A stretch of 64,000 nt of DNA from Sphingomonas kyeonggiensis (GCF_014196745.1 NZ_JACIEH010000001.1:1550001-1614000), one strand, 5' to 3'; counted from the first letter of the stretch, positions 44,704 through 54,647 are shown. Program-made: numbers and translations. The notes: a model not told the origin generated them from the letters alone.

Positions 44704-46250
44704 AATGCGCGCTCCACAGGATGTCGGCGAAGCAGATGGTAGAGTGGCGACAAGTCCTCGGCCCGATAGGCGTCGAGATGGATTCCGTTCTCCTCGGCCA
44801 TGCCAAAGTGGGGATTAGAACCAACGTCCAGCCAGGGAAGGAGATAGTAGTCACGCACGCGCCTGTTGTCGGGCTCCATGCGGACGGCGACCGTGATGTC
44901 GGGGCGCAGGCCAGCGTCGAGGCGGACGCGCCAGCGGAGGGACCCCGCGGGCGTCGGCTGGCAGCGCACGATCACCAGCGCCAGCGTCACCTCCTGGTTC
45001 ACGACCAGTAGGTCAGTCTCCTCATCGACAGTCACAGTTCCACCGATGCGTTCGATGTTGACGACCGTGTCGGCGACGACATCCGGATGCATCAACCGCA
45101 GCTGACGGTTGGTCTCAAGATACCTATAGTCTCGGGCAGGGGTGTAGCCGATGAGTTCGTAGGCGCGGAGGAGACTGCCGAAGCGATGCCGGTAGGCAGC
45201 GCTCGAGGGCATCGACTCGACCTCGTCGATGATCATCCCCGACAGGGCGCCGCGCGCGCCCAAGAGCGCCGACAAGAGCTTCAGTAGCTCCTCGTCGGAG
45301 AACCGCCTCGCACGGTCCGCGAGGATGGTCTGCGCGGCTTGGAACAACATCGGGTCGACGATCGCCTCGAAGACGCCATCGCCGCGCACCCACATGTCCG
45401 GGGTGTTGACGACCCGCTTTTTCTTCAGCTTGAAAGATACGCGATTGTAGACGTTGTTGCCGATATACTTCTCGTTGCTGAGGATCTGCCGGACGATCGA
45501 ACGACTCCATGGTTGGCCGAGGTCGGTGACCTTTCCCTCCCGATTGAGGATGGTGGCGATCTCCCGCTCGGACCGCAGTTCCAGGACGAACAGCCGGTAG
45601 ATGCGGCGAACCGTCTCGACCTCGTCGTCCGGGCCAGGTACCAGGATGACGCGGTCGGTCTGGAGGCTCTTGTGCTCACCGCGGGCAAGGGGTGCCTTGG
45701 GCTCGTTGTGTTCGTTCACCAGGTGGCGGCGCAGGCCGTAACCGGCGGAGCCGCCCTGCCTGTAGCCGAGCGTGATGAGGCGGCACTGTCCGGCAAAGAC
45801 CTTGCTAGAAAGCTCCCGGCTGTATTCGCCAGCCATGACGCGCTTGATGCTCTTCATGACGTTGGAGGGCAGGCTGCCGTCGTTATCGAACTGCTCGGCG
45901 CAATAGTGTATATTGATGCCACGCTCGCGACAGATGAACTCGTAGTAGGCGCTCTCGTCGGCGTCCTGAAAGCGGCCCCACCGGCTGATATCGTATACGA
46001 GCACAGCCTCGTAGTCCGCCTCGCCGCTCTGCACGTCCGATATTAGACGCCGGAGCGAGTCCCGCCCTGCGATGTTGAGACCGCTGCGCCCCTCGTCTGC
46101 GTAGCTGCGGACGATCTCGAAGTTCCGGCGCGCGGCGTAGCTGGCGATGACCTCGGCTTGGTTCTCGGTCGAGTAACGCTGATGATCCGTCGACATCCGC
46201 ACATATTGCGCGGCACGCGTCGGTGCTGACTGTTCTGGATCCACGCGCAC
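44700..46250 (-). CDS. Large serine recombinase (integrase)
   Basis: 516 aa, GTG start. N-terminal resolvase domain with nucleophile Ser20 (AAQYVRMSTDHQRYSTENQ) and the arginine-bearing ADEGRSGLNIAGRDSLRRL; then a Recombinase domain (YRQGGSAGYGLRRHLV, IVRQILSNEKYIGNNVYNR). The zinc-ribbon Cys cluster of phage integrases is not evident; the C-terminal 180 residues instead look like a separate unknown domain. Probably moves the island. Attachment sites were not found. First of three overlapping genes with two ParB-like proteins. Confidence 0.92.
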   Translation of the reverse strand: MRVDPEQSAPTRAAQYVRMSTDHQRYSTENQAEVIASYAARRNFEIVRSYADEGRSGLNIAGRDSLRRLISDVQSGEADYEAVLVYDISRWGRFQDADESAYYEFICRERGINIHYCAEQFDNDGSLPSNVMKSIKRVMAGEYSRELSSKVFAGQCRLITLGYRQGGSAGYGLRRHLVNEHNEPKAPLARGEHKSLQTDRVILVPGPDDEVETVRRIYRLFVLELRSEREIATILNREGKVTDLGQPWSRSIVRQILSNEKYIGNNVYNRVSFKLKKKRVVNTPDMWVRGDGVFEAIVDPMLFQAAQTILADRARRFSDEELLKLLSALLGARGALSGMIIDEVESMPSSAAYRHRFGSLLRAYELIGYTPARDYRYLETNRQLRLMHPDVVADTVVNIERIGGTVTVDEETDLLVVNQEVTLALVIVRCQPTPAGSLRWRVRLDAGLRPDITVAVRMEPDNRRVRDYYLLPWLDVGSNPHFGMAEENGIHLDAYRAEDLSPLYHLLRRHPVERAL

Positions 46251-46327
46251 TTCGATCCCCGAACTCTGCCGCCATACTTTAATAGCGGCGTGATAAACAA
46301 TCGATCTTCTATTGGAAGGAGGTCGGA

Positions 46328-46714
46328 ATGTCGTTTTCGTGGGAACACCGAAATCTTCGCGCCGATAGTGGAAACGGATTTCCCATCGATCCCTCCGCCA
46401 ACACGCTCGCCAGCTTCGCGGGCATCATTGCTGATGCCCTCAGGGCCGACTTCGGTACGTCTCCAGCAAAAGTGAAACACATCGCCCGGTTGACCGGCTC
46501 AAATCCGAGGACGGTGCAGAACTGGCTTTATGCGCGGAACGGACCAAGCGGCGCCGGGCTCGTCGTCCTGATGCGCCATTCGGATGCGGTCACGTCGGCG
46601 GTCCTGACTTTAGCTGATCGACAGGAACTTCAACGGGGGGCGGTTCTAGAGAAGGCCAAGGCAGATCTCCGTATTGCCATAACCTCCCTGCTGGATTGCA
46701 TAGGCTCCGATTGA
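46328..46714 (+). CDS. Small putative DNA-binding protein divergent from the recombinase
   Basis: 128 aa, perfect AAGGAGG 6 nt before the ATG. The segment SPAKVKHIARLTGSNPRTVQNWLYARNGPSGAGLVVLMRHS has the spacing of a Cro/CI-like helix-turn-helix followed by a C-terminal helix pair. Placed head-to-head with the recombinase operon 77 bp away, it may control it (inference). Confidence 0.75.
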   Translation: MSFSWEHRNLRADSGNGFPIDPSANTLASFAGIIADALRADFGTSPAKVKHIARLTGSNPRTVQNWLYARNGPSGAGLVVLMRHSDAVTSAVLTLADRQELQRGAVLEKAKADLRIAITSLLDCIGSD

Positions 46715-46894
46715 TGAAGGCGGGACGCCCAGTGCCGCAGTTGGTCCTCAGTGTCGTCGACATCGCGTAGGAGGCCGGCAGCTCAGCGCCCCAATTTCGG
46801 ACATTCGAGGGAGATGTTGGGAATCCCGAGAGCAGCCGCTCGTTCTCACTAGTATCTAATATATGGTGCCGCACTGTGATGCCGCTTCCGCACT

Positions 46895-47659
46895 TCATCC
46901 GATCAGGGATCTCAGGTTTGTGGTGATGCGCCGTGCCATCGCTGGAGCCTCGATCCCATGAAGACGCGCGAGTGCGACGACCGCCAATGATACGTCGGCG
47001 GGCTGGGAAGGCCTCTCCGAAATCTGCGTGAATGGCCCATCGGTTTCGGTAAGCAGGCGGTCTAGCGGTATAGCTGCTACGAAAGCGCGACGCTTCTCCC
47101 CGTCGAGCATCATGTGGTTGACCGAAAAGTAGAAGCCGAGGTCGATCGCACGCCGCATCTCCGCAGCGGAGCCGGTGAACCAATGCATGACGATCTTGCC
47201 GCGCGACCTTGGTAACCTGGCTTCGATCATGTCTATGACCGGCGTGACGGAACGCACGCTATGGACCGTCAATATGCGATCGCGGAGTTCCCCACAACGG
47301 TCCAAGATCTCCCCGAAGACATGCTTCTGCGCATCCAGCGAGCGGTAGTATCGCGGGCCTGAATCGAGGCCCACCTCGCCCACGTATCGCGTCTCACCGA
47401 CCAGCTCCTTCCAGAGCGCCAGCTCGTCCGCGCGGGACTGGACCAGCTGTGGGTGAAGGCCAAGTGCCGCCCTCACGAACTTCGTCGAGGAGGCAAGCTC
47501 ATGATTCCGCGCCCAAGCCTTCGGCGTGGTCGTGACGGCCAGCGTGTACACCGCGTCGCGCTCACATCGCGCGATCGCGGCCTGATGGTCGGGGTAGAGA
47601 TCGAGGTGGCAGTGGAAATCGACGAGCGCGGCTCGCTCGATCTTGTCGCGGTCGATCAC
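46895..47659 (-). CDS. qatD: QatD, TatD-family nuclease of the Qat defence system
   Basis: 254 aa TIM-barrel metal hydrolase. Metal ligands: HxH in DFHCHLDL (14-21), Glu in EVGLD (95-99), His133 in TVHSVRS, His159 in VMHWF and Asp in TETDGPF. Fourth gene of qatABCD; ATG overlaps the qatC stop. In the published Qat system all four genes protect against phage. Likely cleaves DNA; the trigger is unknown. Confidence 0.93.
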   Translation of the reverse strand: MIDRDKIERAALVDFHCHLDLYPDHQAAIARCERDAVYTLAVTTTPKAWARNHELASSTKFVRAALGLHPQLVQSRADELALWKELVGETRYVGEVGLDSGPRYYRSLDAQKHVFGEILDRCGELRDRILTVHSVRSVTPVIDMIEARLPRSRGKIVMHWFTGSAAEMRRAIDLGFYFSVNHMMLDGEKRRAFVAAIPLDRLLTETDGPFTQISERPSQPADVSLAVVALARLHGIEAPAMARRITTNLRSLIG

Positions 47660-49005
47660 GCTGGGCCAGCCCTGACACCCCTGAGCAATAGGCCCACCTC
47701 CACCAGTCCGCGTCGATAGACGTCTGCGAGAGCGGCGGTCTGGTGAGGCACGTCGGCGAGACTTCCCGGTTTATGCACGAGCGTCACGGCGAGGTCCGGA
47801 TTCCGCCGTAGCCGTTCGATCGCAAGCTGGAATGCCCTGACCTGTACACCCTCCGCCTTGCGCGTGTCGAGCTTCGCGGCTGTCAGGTCACCGAGGATAT
47901 AAGGCGTCGGGTCTCGCCCGAGCAGCGACGCGCGCCGGATCAGACAAGGGAGGCAATGGCCGCAATGACCTTGCGGAAGCCCCTGCCACCGCGCCTTCGC
48001 CGGTGACGAGCAAGAAAGCGAGCCGGCGGCGAGGCTCATCAACAGTGCCTGATCCGCGCATCCCGCCGCCATCTCTCCCTTGGTCATGTCCCAATAGGGA
48101 TTCACGAGCGACCCTCGTACCCCGAGTAGCCCTAGCAGGTCGTTCCATCGGGCGATGTAAAATGGATGTGTGGTGCGCGTGCTCGGAGCGCCCAAGCGTA
48201 GCGGATCGAGGGGTACGTTGAGCGCGATGAGGCCGTTTTCCGGCACCTGGACCTCGAAAGGGCGCCCGAGCCCGGTTCCCGCCGCCGCGGCGAGTGCGAA
48301 GAAAAGGAACGATCTCCCGCGCGTCGTGCTCTCGGACTCGACGCCCTCGACGAGACCGTTCGGGAAGGTCATCCAGACCCGCAGCCGATCGAGATCGTTG
48401 CGTTGGAAATGCTGCCGCAAGCCATCGAAGCAGGTCTCCTGCGAAGTGCTGACGGCGCTCTCGCCCGCATGGCTCACGAACAGGGGTGAGTGGCCCGCGT
48501 CGAGCTTGTCTATCGCGCCGATCAGGCTGTCCAAGCCGCCCGAGAAGAGGCTGATACCGTCATACGGTATCCCTCCGAGCTGCTCGTCGGGCGCGGCGAC
48601 CAGAGCATGATGCGTGCGCGGGCGTGCTCGGAATCCAATCTGCCAGCGGTCGCCGGTAAGGAAATCGAGTGTGCGCTTGAGCGTCTGTCGGGTCGTCTGC
48701 CAGAGGTTCGGGTCGCTGACGGGGACGACGAGGCGTATCTCTCTCGTCCAGCCGTCTTGAGACTCGGAGGCGCGTGAGATGCGCGTGTCGGCCGCGTGGA
48801 CATGCGCGGCGAGCACGAGGAGATCCGCTCCGGTCTCGCTCGGATGGAGCCCAAGCTTCCGGAGATCGTCCAGTGCATGGCCGAGCCCGAATGCAAGACT
48901 ATCGGGCGCGCCGAACCGCAACTGGGTCATCTGTTCATCGGCGGCCTTGGGGATTGCGGCCCTGTCGCTAGCGCCGAGCCGGCCCACAATGAGATGGCGA
49001 GTCAC
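47656..49005 (-). CDS. qatC: QatC, QueC-like PP-loop protein of the Qat system
   Basis: 449 aa. PP-loop SGGLDS at 155-160 (ISLFSGGLDSLIGAIDKL), and a C-terminal Cys cluster (C-x2-C-x2-C in GHCGHCLPCLIRR) as in QueC, the 7-cyano-7-deazaguanine synthase. Much longer than housekeeping QueC (about 230 aa), with an N-terminal domain of its own. Predicted adenylation or nucleobase-modifying role in defence. Overlaps qatB and qatD by 4 bp each. Confidence 0.93.
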   Translation of the reverse strand: MTRHLIVGRLGASDRAAIPKAADEQMTQLRFGAPDSLAFGLGHALDDLRKLGLHPSETGADLLVLAAHVHAADTRISRASESQDGWTREIRLVVPVSDPNLWQTTRQTLKRTLDFLTGDRWQIGFRARPRTHHALVAAPDEQLGGIPYDGISLFSGGLDSLIGAIDKLDAGHSPLFVSHAGESAVSTSQETCFDGLRQHFQRNDLDRLRVWMTFPNGLVEGVESESTTRGRSFLFFALAAAAGTGLGRPFEVQVPENGLIALNVPLDPLRLGAPSTRTTHPFYIARWNDLLGLLGVRGSLVNPYWDMTKGEMAAGCADQALLMSLAAGSLSCSSPAKARWQGLPQGHCGHCLPCLIRRASLLGRDPTPYILGDLTAAKLDTRKAEGVQVRAFQLAIERLRRNPDLAVTLVHKPGSLADVPHQTAALADVYRRGLVEVGLLLRGVRAGPA

Positions 49006-49862
49006 TTCGCTGCCTCCTCTTCGCCGAGCGCCTCGAGGATGTCGAAGGCGGCCCCATAGATGCGTTCCATGGTCTGGCCGATCGTATTCGGATCGATCGC
49101 GGCGAAGTCGATCGCGGCCTCACTGAAGGCGTCGGAGACGCCGCCGAGAATGAACTCGTGCAATTGATCTTGGACCGCTTGCGCTGCACCGGCATCCGCC
49201 GGAATCTCGACGCCCTTGATGCCGATATCGTTGTAAATTCGATCCTCAATGGTGTGCGCGACATAGAGTTCGAGCACCGTCTGCATCTGCTCTGGCGTGA
49301 GGCTCGACATGTCGGCGATCCCCGCGTCCGCGAGCTCGACAACCGTCTCCATGAAAGCGTCGCGAGCGATGCCCTCGTCGACCGATCCGCCCTCGGGACA
49401 GAACTGTTCGACCAGCGCCGAGAAGATCTCAGCCGGTGAACTTCCCGCCATACCGGCAAGGTTGAATGTTACGAGTGCTGCTTGGAGGCCGCGGGCGCTG
49501 ACGTCACCGAGGAAGCCGGCAATGCGGGCTGCGACTCCGCGAGAAGACCCCATCCTGCGGGCCGCTGGGCCGGACCCTCCAGACGCCTGGGACACATATT
49601 GAGAGACCGCACGGCCGAGAGCGCGTCGGTCGTCACCGCCCGAGCTGGCGAATTTGGTGAAGTTCCGGCGGGCATTCCTGAACCGGTCGGGAGGTGGAGG
49701 CGGTGCCGGAGCCGGGCGTGGAGGCGGAGCCGGCGGGACCGGCTCAGTCCCGTCGCCATCCTGCGGGGGAGGTGCCGGTGGTGCCGCGTCGCCATCGTTG
49801 ACGAAGTCGGGAACGAGAGGATCCTTCCCCTTTGGTCCGCCGAAGGGCGTGGACGTTCCCAT
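49002..49862 (-). CDS. qatB: QatB, unknown component of the Qat system
   Basis: 286 aa from ATG 49862, sharing one base with the qatA stop (TGATG). The first 60 residues are a Pro/Gly-rich disordered tail (APPPQDGDGTEP, PPRPAPAPPPPPD); the rest is helical (RNARRNFTKFASSGGDDRRALGRAV.., AHTIEDRIYNDIG). The longer frame to 50027 enters qatA and is not needed. Identified by position and overall character; no catalytic motif. Confidence 0.85.
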   Translation of the reverse strand: MGTSTPFGGPKGKDPLVPDFVNDGDAAPPAPPPQDGDGTEPVPPAPPPRPAPAPPPPPDRFRNARRNFTKFASSGGDDRRALGRAVSQYVSQASGGSGPAARRMGSSRGVAARIAGFLGDVSARGLQAALVTFNLAGMAGSSPAEIFSALVEQFCPEGGSVDEGIARDAFMETVVELADAGIADMSSLTPEQMQTVLELYVAHTIEDRIYNDIGIKGVEIPADAGAAQAVQDQLHEFILGGVSDAFSEAAIDFAAIDPNTIGQTMERIYGAAFDILEALGEEEAAK

Positions 49863-51835
49863 CAGTTTTTCGCCTTGGTCTTGATTGCCATACCGGCTCC
49901 TGCTGCCGCCTTGAGCGCGGTATTCCCGTCCTGCTTCGCCCAGCCATCCTGAATCAGCGCGAAGCGTTCCTTCGATGGCGGCGAGGTCAGGGCGGCGTTC
50001 CACCCCGTCGCCAGCCACGCGCCGCACCTGTCGGCCGGCAACTGCTCGATGAAGTCCAGGAGGTTGGGCTGGAGGGGAGGCTGCGCGGTGACCAATATCA
50101 CCAACCCGTCAACGCCCTTCGGCTTCATCCTGAAATCGTCACTGGACATGATCCGCTGCCGGATGCCTTCGAAGACCCTGCTGGCCTCGGCTGGCGCGAG
50201 CTCTTTGAGCCCGGTTGATTGTATCGCGATCTTCGGGAGCATCAGCATGTCGACCACGCCTTCGAGGTGGCCGAGCGTGGAGGCCGCACCGAAGAAGTCC
50301 TTCCTGTCGCGTGCGATGAACAGGTACGGTCGCAGATCGACACCGGCGAGCTTCGGCTCCAGCTTCGCCCATTCCGTGACGCGTTCATCGACCTGCCATT
50401 CGTCGAGGATCTGATCGGCAGCCGCGGGCCGCGCGGCTGCGGCCTCGGTACCCGCTTTCCGCTTAGCGGCACCATCGCCCGTCTTTGGCTCGGTGTCATC
50501 CGCCGCCGCCGGCGAAGCACCCGGCCCGGCCTCAAGCTTCGCCAGCCGGCGGCACACACCGCCTTCATCCCGAGCTGCGTCGGTGGCCACCCGCTCGAAC
50601 AGACGCGGGATGAAGCGTTCGGCCAACATCAGCTTGGCGAGGATGGTCCGCTTGAAATCCTCGCCGAACTTTCTGTTATGCGCTGTGTGTTCGCGCAGCA
50701 GCAGTGCGTTGAGAAAGCGCTTGATCTGTCGCGGATTGCCGAACGTGCCGCGACCAAGCAAAGGGCCGATCTGGTCGCTGAGCGTGAGCGCGGAGACGAC
50801 CTCCGCTCCCTTGTCCCCCAGATCGCCCAGCGCCGTGTTCAGGAGCGCGGCGTCCACGCCGCCGCCTTTCCAAGGTTCTCTCAGTGCTTCGCGAGCCTTC
50901 TCGATTAGCGTCTGGAAGCCAGGATGGCCTTCTCCGAGCTCGGCGCCGACGAGCAGGAGAGTCACGTACGAGCGAGTCTCCACGTCGCCGAGCGCCGGGA
51001 TCCGGAACGGGACCTGGATCAGTTTCTCGAGGTAGTTGCGCGCATAGTCGCGGGGACCGGTACTATCTGGGAGATCGGGGAAGTGCTTACGGACCGAATA
51101 TTCGATCATCGCCTCATCGGCTGCGACGACAAAGGCGGTGTTGGACGTGAACAGGAACAGCCTGACCGCCTCCAACGTCTCGATCGCGGTATCGGGGAGG
51201 CAGCGGTCGAGATCGTCGATGAGGATAACGAGTTGGTTGATTCCGGCTTTTTTCAGGAGCGCGTCGAATTCTCTTCGGAACGCCTCGATTTCTTCGGGGA
51301 CGCGCTTCGAGAAAGGCTTGATCAAATCCTTCGCGCCTTCCGCTGCCGCGTCGAGATTCTCCTTTGTCGCTAGCCTAGCGGGATCGGCGGCGAGATCCTT
51401 GAGTTTGCCGAACAGCACGCCGATCATGTCGGGTGAGGGGATCCCCGTCGTCGCGGTGAGGGCGAGACCACCCGCGTGCTTCGCGAGTTTCAGCCAGTCT
51501 ATACGTCCGAAGATGTCCTTTACGGCGTCCCCGGCCTTCGTCAGCGCCGGGCGCTTCTCGACGAGAGCCGTGACGATGCCTTCGATCAGCGCGATCTTGG
51601 CGTCTTCGAAACCCTGAAACCGCCAGCCATTGAACTTCAGACAGACGGTGTCCTCGTAGGTCGAGAATTGATTCTCAATCATCTCAAGGATGCTCGACTT
51701 CCCAGCGCCCCAATCACCGTGGACGCCGATCGTCATCGGTTTCGAGGGGTTATCACGAAGAAGGGCGACGATTGAAGCTGCGATCGGCTCGTTGTTGAGC
51801 AGGTCGACCTTGGTCTCGTTATCGAATAGAAACAT
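49862..51835 (-). CDS. qatA: QatA, KAP-family P-loop NTPase of the Qat system
   Basis: 657 aa. Walker A GVHGDWGAGKS (37-47) and Walker B LVILIDDLDRC (202-212) with a large helical insert between them, as in KAP ATPases. C-terminal 250 residues contain a charged low-complexity stretch (GASPAAADDTEPKTGDGAAKR). First gene of the operon, so it sets its transcription; a divergent small gene starts 95 bp away. Probably the regulatory or sensing ATPase. Confidence 0.93.
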   Translation of the reverse strand: MFLFDNETKVDLLNNEPIAASIVALLRDNPSKPMTIGVHGDWGAGKSSILEMIENQFSTYEDTVCLKFNGWRFQGFEDAKIALIEGIVTALVEKRPALTKAGDAVKDIFGRIDWLKLAKHAGGLALTATTGIPSPDMIGVLFGKLKDLAADPARLATKENLDAAAEGAKDLIKPFSKRVPEEIEAFRREFDALLKKAGINQLVILIDDLDRCLPDTAIETLEAVRLFLFTSNTAFVVAADEAMIEYSVRKHFPDLPDSTGPRDYARNYLEKLIQVPFRIPALGDVETRSYVTLLLVGAELGEGHPGFQTLIEKAREALREPWKGGGVDAALLNTALGDLGDKGAEVVSALTLSDQIGPLLGRGTFGNPRQIKRFLNALLLREHTAHNRKFGEDFKRTILAKLMLAERFIPRLFERVATDAARDEGGVCRRLAKLEAGPGASPAAADDTEPKTGDGAAKRKAGTEAAAARPAAADQILDEWQVDERVTEWAKLEPKLAGVDLRPYLFIARDRKDFFGAASTLGHLEGVVDMLMLPKIAIQSTGLKELAPAEASRVFEGIRQRIMSSDDFRMKPKGVDGLVILVTAQPPLQPNLLDFIEQLPADRCGAWLATGWNAALTSPPSKERFALIQDGWAKQDGNTALKAAAGAGMAIKTKAKN

Positions 51836-51930
51836 CTACCCCTCCCAGTTCTATGTTTGTTCATGCTTCTTACGCAGTCAAGGGGGACACGGCAGGATTG
51901 GAATACGATTAGATACATCAGGAAGGCGAA

Positions 51931-52137
51931 ATGCTGCGACTTATGCAGAAGAACGTTAGCGCGGTTCTAGATTTCGACGCCGGAAAGATAACCGATGAGA
52001 TTGTGGCCGATCGCGCGCCCAATGAATTGGGCGGGCTAATTCGTAAGCTGGACGAGTCGGAGGCCCTCGCCGCAACATTGAAGCAGCATGGTTGGGGCGA
52101 GGTTGGGGCGGTTATCCAAGGGAATGGAATAAGTTAG
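51931..52137 (+). CDS. Small unknown protein divergent from qatA
   Basis: 68 aa with a good AGGAAGG ribosome site about 5 nt before the ATG. MLRLMQKNVSAVLDFDAGKIT.. is acidic and helical (LGGLIRKLDESEALAATLKQ); no known family. May regulate the Qat genes, by position only. The 52138-52365 stretch after it holds nothing recognisable. Confidence 0.55.
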   Translation: MLRLMQKNVSAVLDFDAGKITDEIVADRAPNELGGLIRKLDESEALAATLKQHGWGEVGAVIQGNGIS

Positions 52138-52365
52138 CCTCTATATCTCCACGATATGAGGAACAAATTGACGCACGGCTCGAAGTTCAAATGGATGGTC
52201 GGATCGCAGAGCGTCGAATGCATTTCACTAGAGCCGGGCCGATCGCGATCATCCAGAATCGATTTGGCCCGCCTCAAAGAAGTTGTGCAGGCGATTATCG
52301 TGCTCTGAGCAAGCCTAGTTGCTGGCGCCTACTGCAGTCGGCTGGGCGCAGAAACAGTGGGGCAT

Positions 52366-53193
52366 TCAATCTGCCATCGCACCTGCCTGGGCACGTATCA
52401 CCAATTCAGCGGCATTGATTTCGTCGATCACTTCGGGCCGATGCGCAATGCCGTCGTCGATCATCGCACGGTGTGCGTCCTCGCTCAGATTCCATTGCGT
52501 GATGCCATAGCGTGCGGCGATGCGTGCTGCGGGCGCCTTGCCCCAGACATCCTCCAATTCGCCGTCCGGATGTAGGACCGCCGAGTGCTGCATCTGGTCC
52601 GGTTCGATGTGAGCCCAGTCGGCGATGCCGGTTGGCAGCATTGCAACCGGCGTTAGATCACGAACCCTGGCTAGGGCTTCCGCAAAGACAACGCATTGGC
52701 CAAAGGCGTAACGACGAAGTGCACTGGCGGAAAACCGGGGCTCCGCGCGGGTCGGTGTCAGATTGAGGTAGACCTTGTTCGCGCGAATGGCGGCTTGTGC
52801 CCTGGCGAGGCGGTCTTCATCAAGCGCGATCCGAGCCTCTGCGATTCCCTCTTCCCCCATGCAGGTGCAGCCGATCGCGAGGTGCCCGTCGGGGCTGACC
52901 GCCGATCGCGGCCAGTTCCCGCGCATGACCAGTGGTTGGATGACGGAGTCGCCATGCTGCGCGGCGGTCATGATCCCGCGCACATCGAAGACCGAGACAT
53001 GCCCGTCTTCGTTATGAAAGCGGATGGCTTCATCGCCAACATAGGTGCCGTGGACGGGCCATCCAGTGACCCGCTCGAATGCCACCGAATGGTGCAGGCC
53101 AAGATCCGCCTCGACCTCGGCCTGATAGGCGGAGTCGAACCGGCCTGGCCCCTTGGCCGTGATTGCAAGCGGATTGGATTTGGCGGCGCCCAT
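52366..53193 (-). CDS. Unknown protein with possible Cys-His-Asp triad
   Basis: 275 aa from ATG 53193 (open to 53205). N-terminal half is beta-rich (GRFDSAYQAEVEADLG, GTYVGDEAIRFHNEDG). The C-terminal half has FGQCVVFAEALARV, then QMQHSAVLHPDGELEDVWG and RIAARYGITQWNLSEDAH. A Cys at a helix start followed by His-Ala-Val and an Asp is the order of papain/transglutaminase-like enzymes, but this is pattern reading, not proof. Divergent from the HEPN gene 150 bp away. Confidence 0.6.
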   Translation of the reverse strand: MGAAKSNPLAITAKGPGRFDSAYQAEVEADLGLHHSVAFERVTGWPVHGTYVGDEAIRFHNEDGHVSVFDVRGIMTAAQHGDSVIQPLVMRGNWPRSAVSPDGHLAIGCTCMGEEGIAEARIALDEDRLARAQAAIRANKVYLNLTPTRAEPRFSASALRRYAFGQCVVFAEALARVRDLTPVAMLPTGIADWAHIEPDQMQHSAVLHPDGELEDVWGKAPAARIAARYGITQWNLSEDAHRAMIDDGIAHRPEVIDEINAAELVIRAQAGAMAD

Positions 53194-53342
53194 GTATGTT
53201 CCCAAAATTGCTGGGGCTGGAGGCTACGCAAAGCATTCGGGCCGAGCAATGCGAACGCCACTAGTCAATTGATTGCGTGACCGCTTGCCCTAGCGTTGTG
53301 TGCGGTATCGCCAATGGCTTTAGCTTGGATACAGTGACCAGA

Positions 53343-54647
53343 ATGATCACGGACATGCCCACCGCCGACGCGTTCAGTACCGCCGGCATGAACCAGCTCT
53401 ATCTTGCCTGGCAGATCGCCATGCAGGTAGTGCACGATCACGAACAGATTACCGATTATTCCGAAGTCGATGGCGAAGAGGCCGAGGCCGCAGCCGCGGA
53501 GTATTGGCGCAAGTCACAACCAGCGCTCGCCAACGCATTTGGGCTGACGCAGCAAGCGATGGAAATGGCGCTCAAGGGGCGGATCGTTGCGGTGTCTCCT
53601 TACCTGCTGATCTCTCGCGACCCGAAAGACTGGCCGAAGGGGATCGATACGCAACCCGTGCCCTTCAGCGAGTTCCGCACGCTCGATGCAGCGGACCTGA
53701 TCAAGGTACACAACAGCGTACTTGCACCGCCATTCGATCAGGCGTTTCGCGATTTCTGGGATGGTGCGCGTCGCGACCGTAATACGATCATGCATTCGGT
53801 CGCGCTCAAATCATTCGATCCGGCGACTTTGGTGCGCACGATCCTGACCGCAGCGGAGACGCTCTTCGCCGATATGCGGTGGCCGCAGCGGCTGCTGGAG
53901 ATGGAGTTGGATGGCGCGTCGGCAGCCTACGGCTTGGATGAAAGCTCACAAAACGCCGTGATGCGGCAGATCGACACGGCGATCCGGCATCTGGAGCCAG
54001 CGGAGAGCCGCCGGTTCTTCAGGTTCGACACGAAGCGCCGCGCTTATGTCTGTCCCGTCTGCTATTACCGCGCCAATCGCGACTGGCAGGACAACTGGCC
54101 GGCATTGGCCCAGTTTCCGGAAAAGACGCCCGGTTCGACCAGCCTGCACTGCGTCGTGTGCGAGGAGACGACTGAGGTCGAACGCACCTCCTGCACAAAC
54201 GGTGTGTGCCCGGCGGATGTACTCCATGATGGCATGTGTCTGACCTGCATGGCATCGCAGGACGATCCTCGCCTTCTGGCCGCAGATCCGATGGAGCATG
54301 AGACTGATGCAGTGCGGTATCATTTCGACTTCAGCCGCAATTGGCAGGGAGAGTCCAGCTACAGAACGAGCGATCAACGCAGCTTTCCAATGGATGACGC
54401 CGCGATCGCCTATGGCCGAAGCGCACTTTGTGCTGCGCATCTCGGTGGCTGGGATGCGGTTACTATCAAACTGGACAACCCGCTTGGCGGGCTCCTGTCG
54501 CCTTTCGAGCAGCGTGATCGGTTGCTCGGAACCTGGGTGCGCGAGGCTGGCGAACTCGTCTGGAAGCCTGACTTTGAACCGGATTTCTATGGCATTCGGG
54601 CATCACTGGATGGGGCGGATCGTAATGAGTCGCCGACCCCGCATTAG
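53343..54647 (+). CDS. HEPN-like protein with zinc-ribbon cysteines, candidate defence effector
   Basis: About 434 aa (ATG 53343; GTG 53277 also in frame). Residues 146-151 are R-N-T-I-M-H inside GARRDRNTIMHSVAL, which fits the R-x4-H motif (polar residue after R) of HEPN ribonucleases, set in a helical N-terminal half. From residue 237 come paired cysteines: CPVC, CVVC, C-x4-C and CLTC, two probable zinc ribbons. The end is 4 bp into the convergent SIR2 gene. Predicted RNA-cleaving or RNA-binding protein; not a named family. Confidence 0.65.
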   Translation: MITDMPTADAFSTAGMNQLYLAWQIAMQVVHDHEQITDYSEVDGEEAEAAAAEYWRKSQPALANAFGLTQQAMEMALKGRIVAVSPYLLISRDPKDWPKGIDTQPVPFSEFRTLDAADLIKVHNSVLAPPFDQAFRDFWDGARRDRNTIMHSVALKSFDPATLVRTILTAAETLFADMRWPQRLLEMELDGASAAYGLDESSQNAVMRQIDTAIRHLEPAESRRFFRFDTKRRAYVCPVCYYRANRDWQDNWPALAQFPEKTPGSTSLHCVVCEETTEVERTSCTNGVCPADVLHDGMCLTCMASQDDPRLLAADPMEHETDAVRYHFDFSRNWQGESSYRTSDQRSFPMDDAAIAYGRSALCAAHLGGWDAVTIKLDNPLGGLLSPFEQRDRLLGTWVREAGELVWKPDFEPDFYGIRASLDGADRNESPTPH

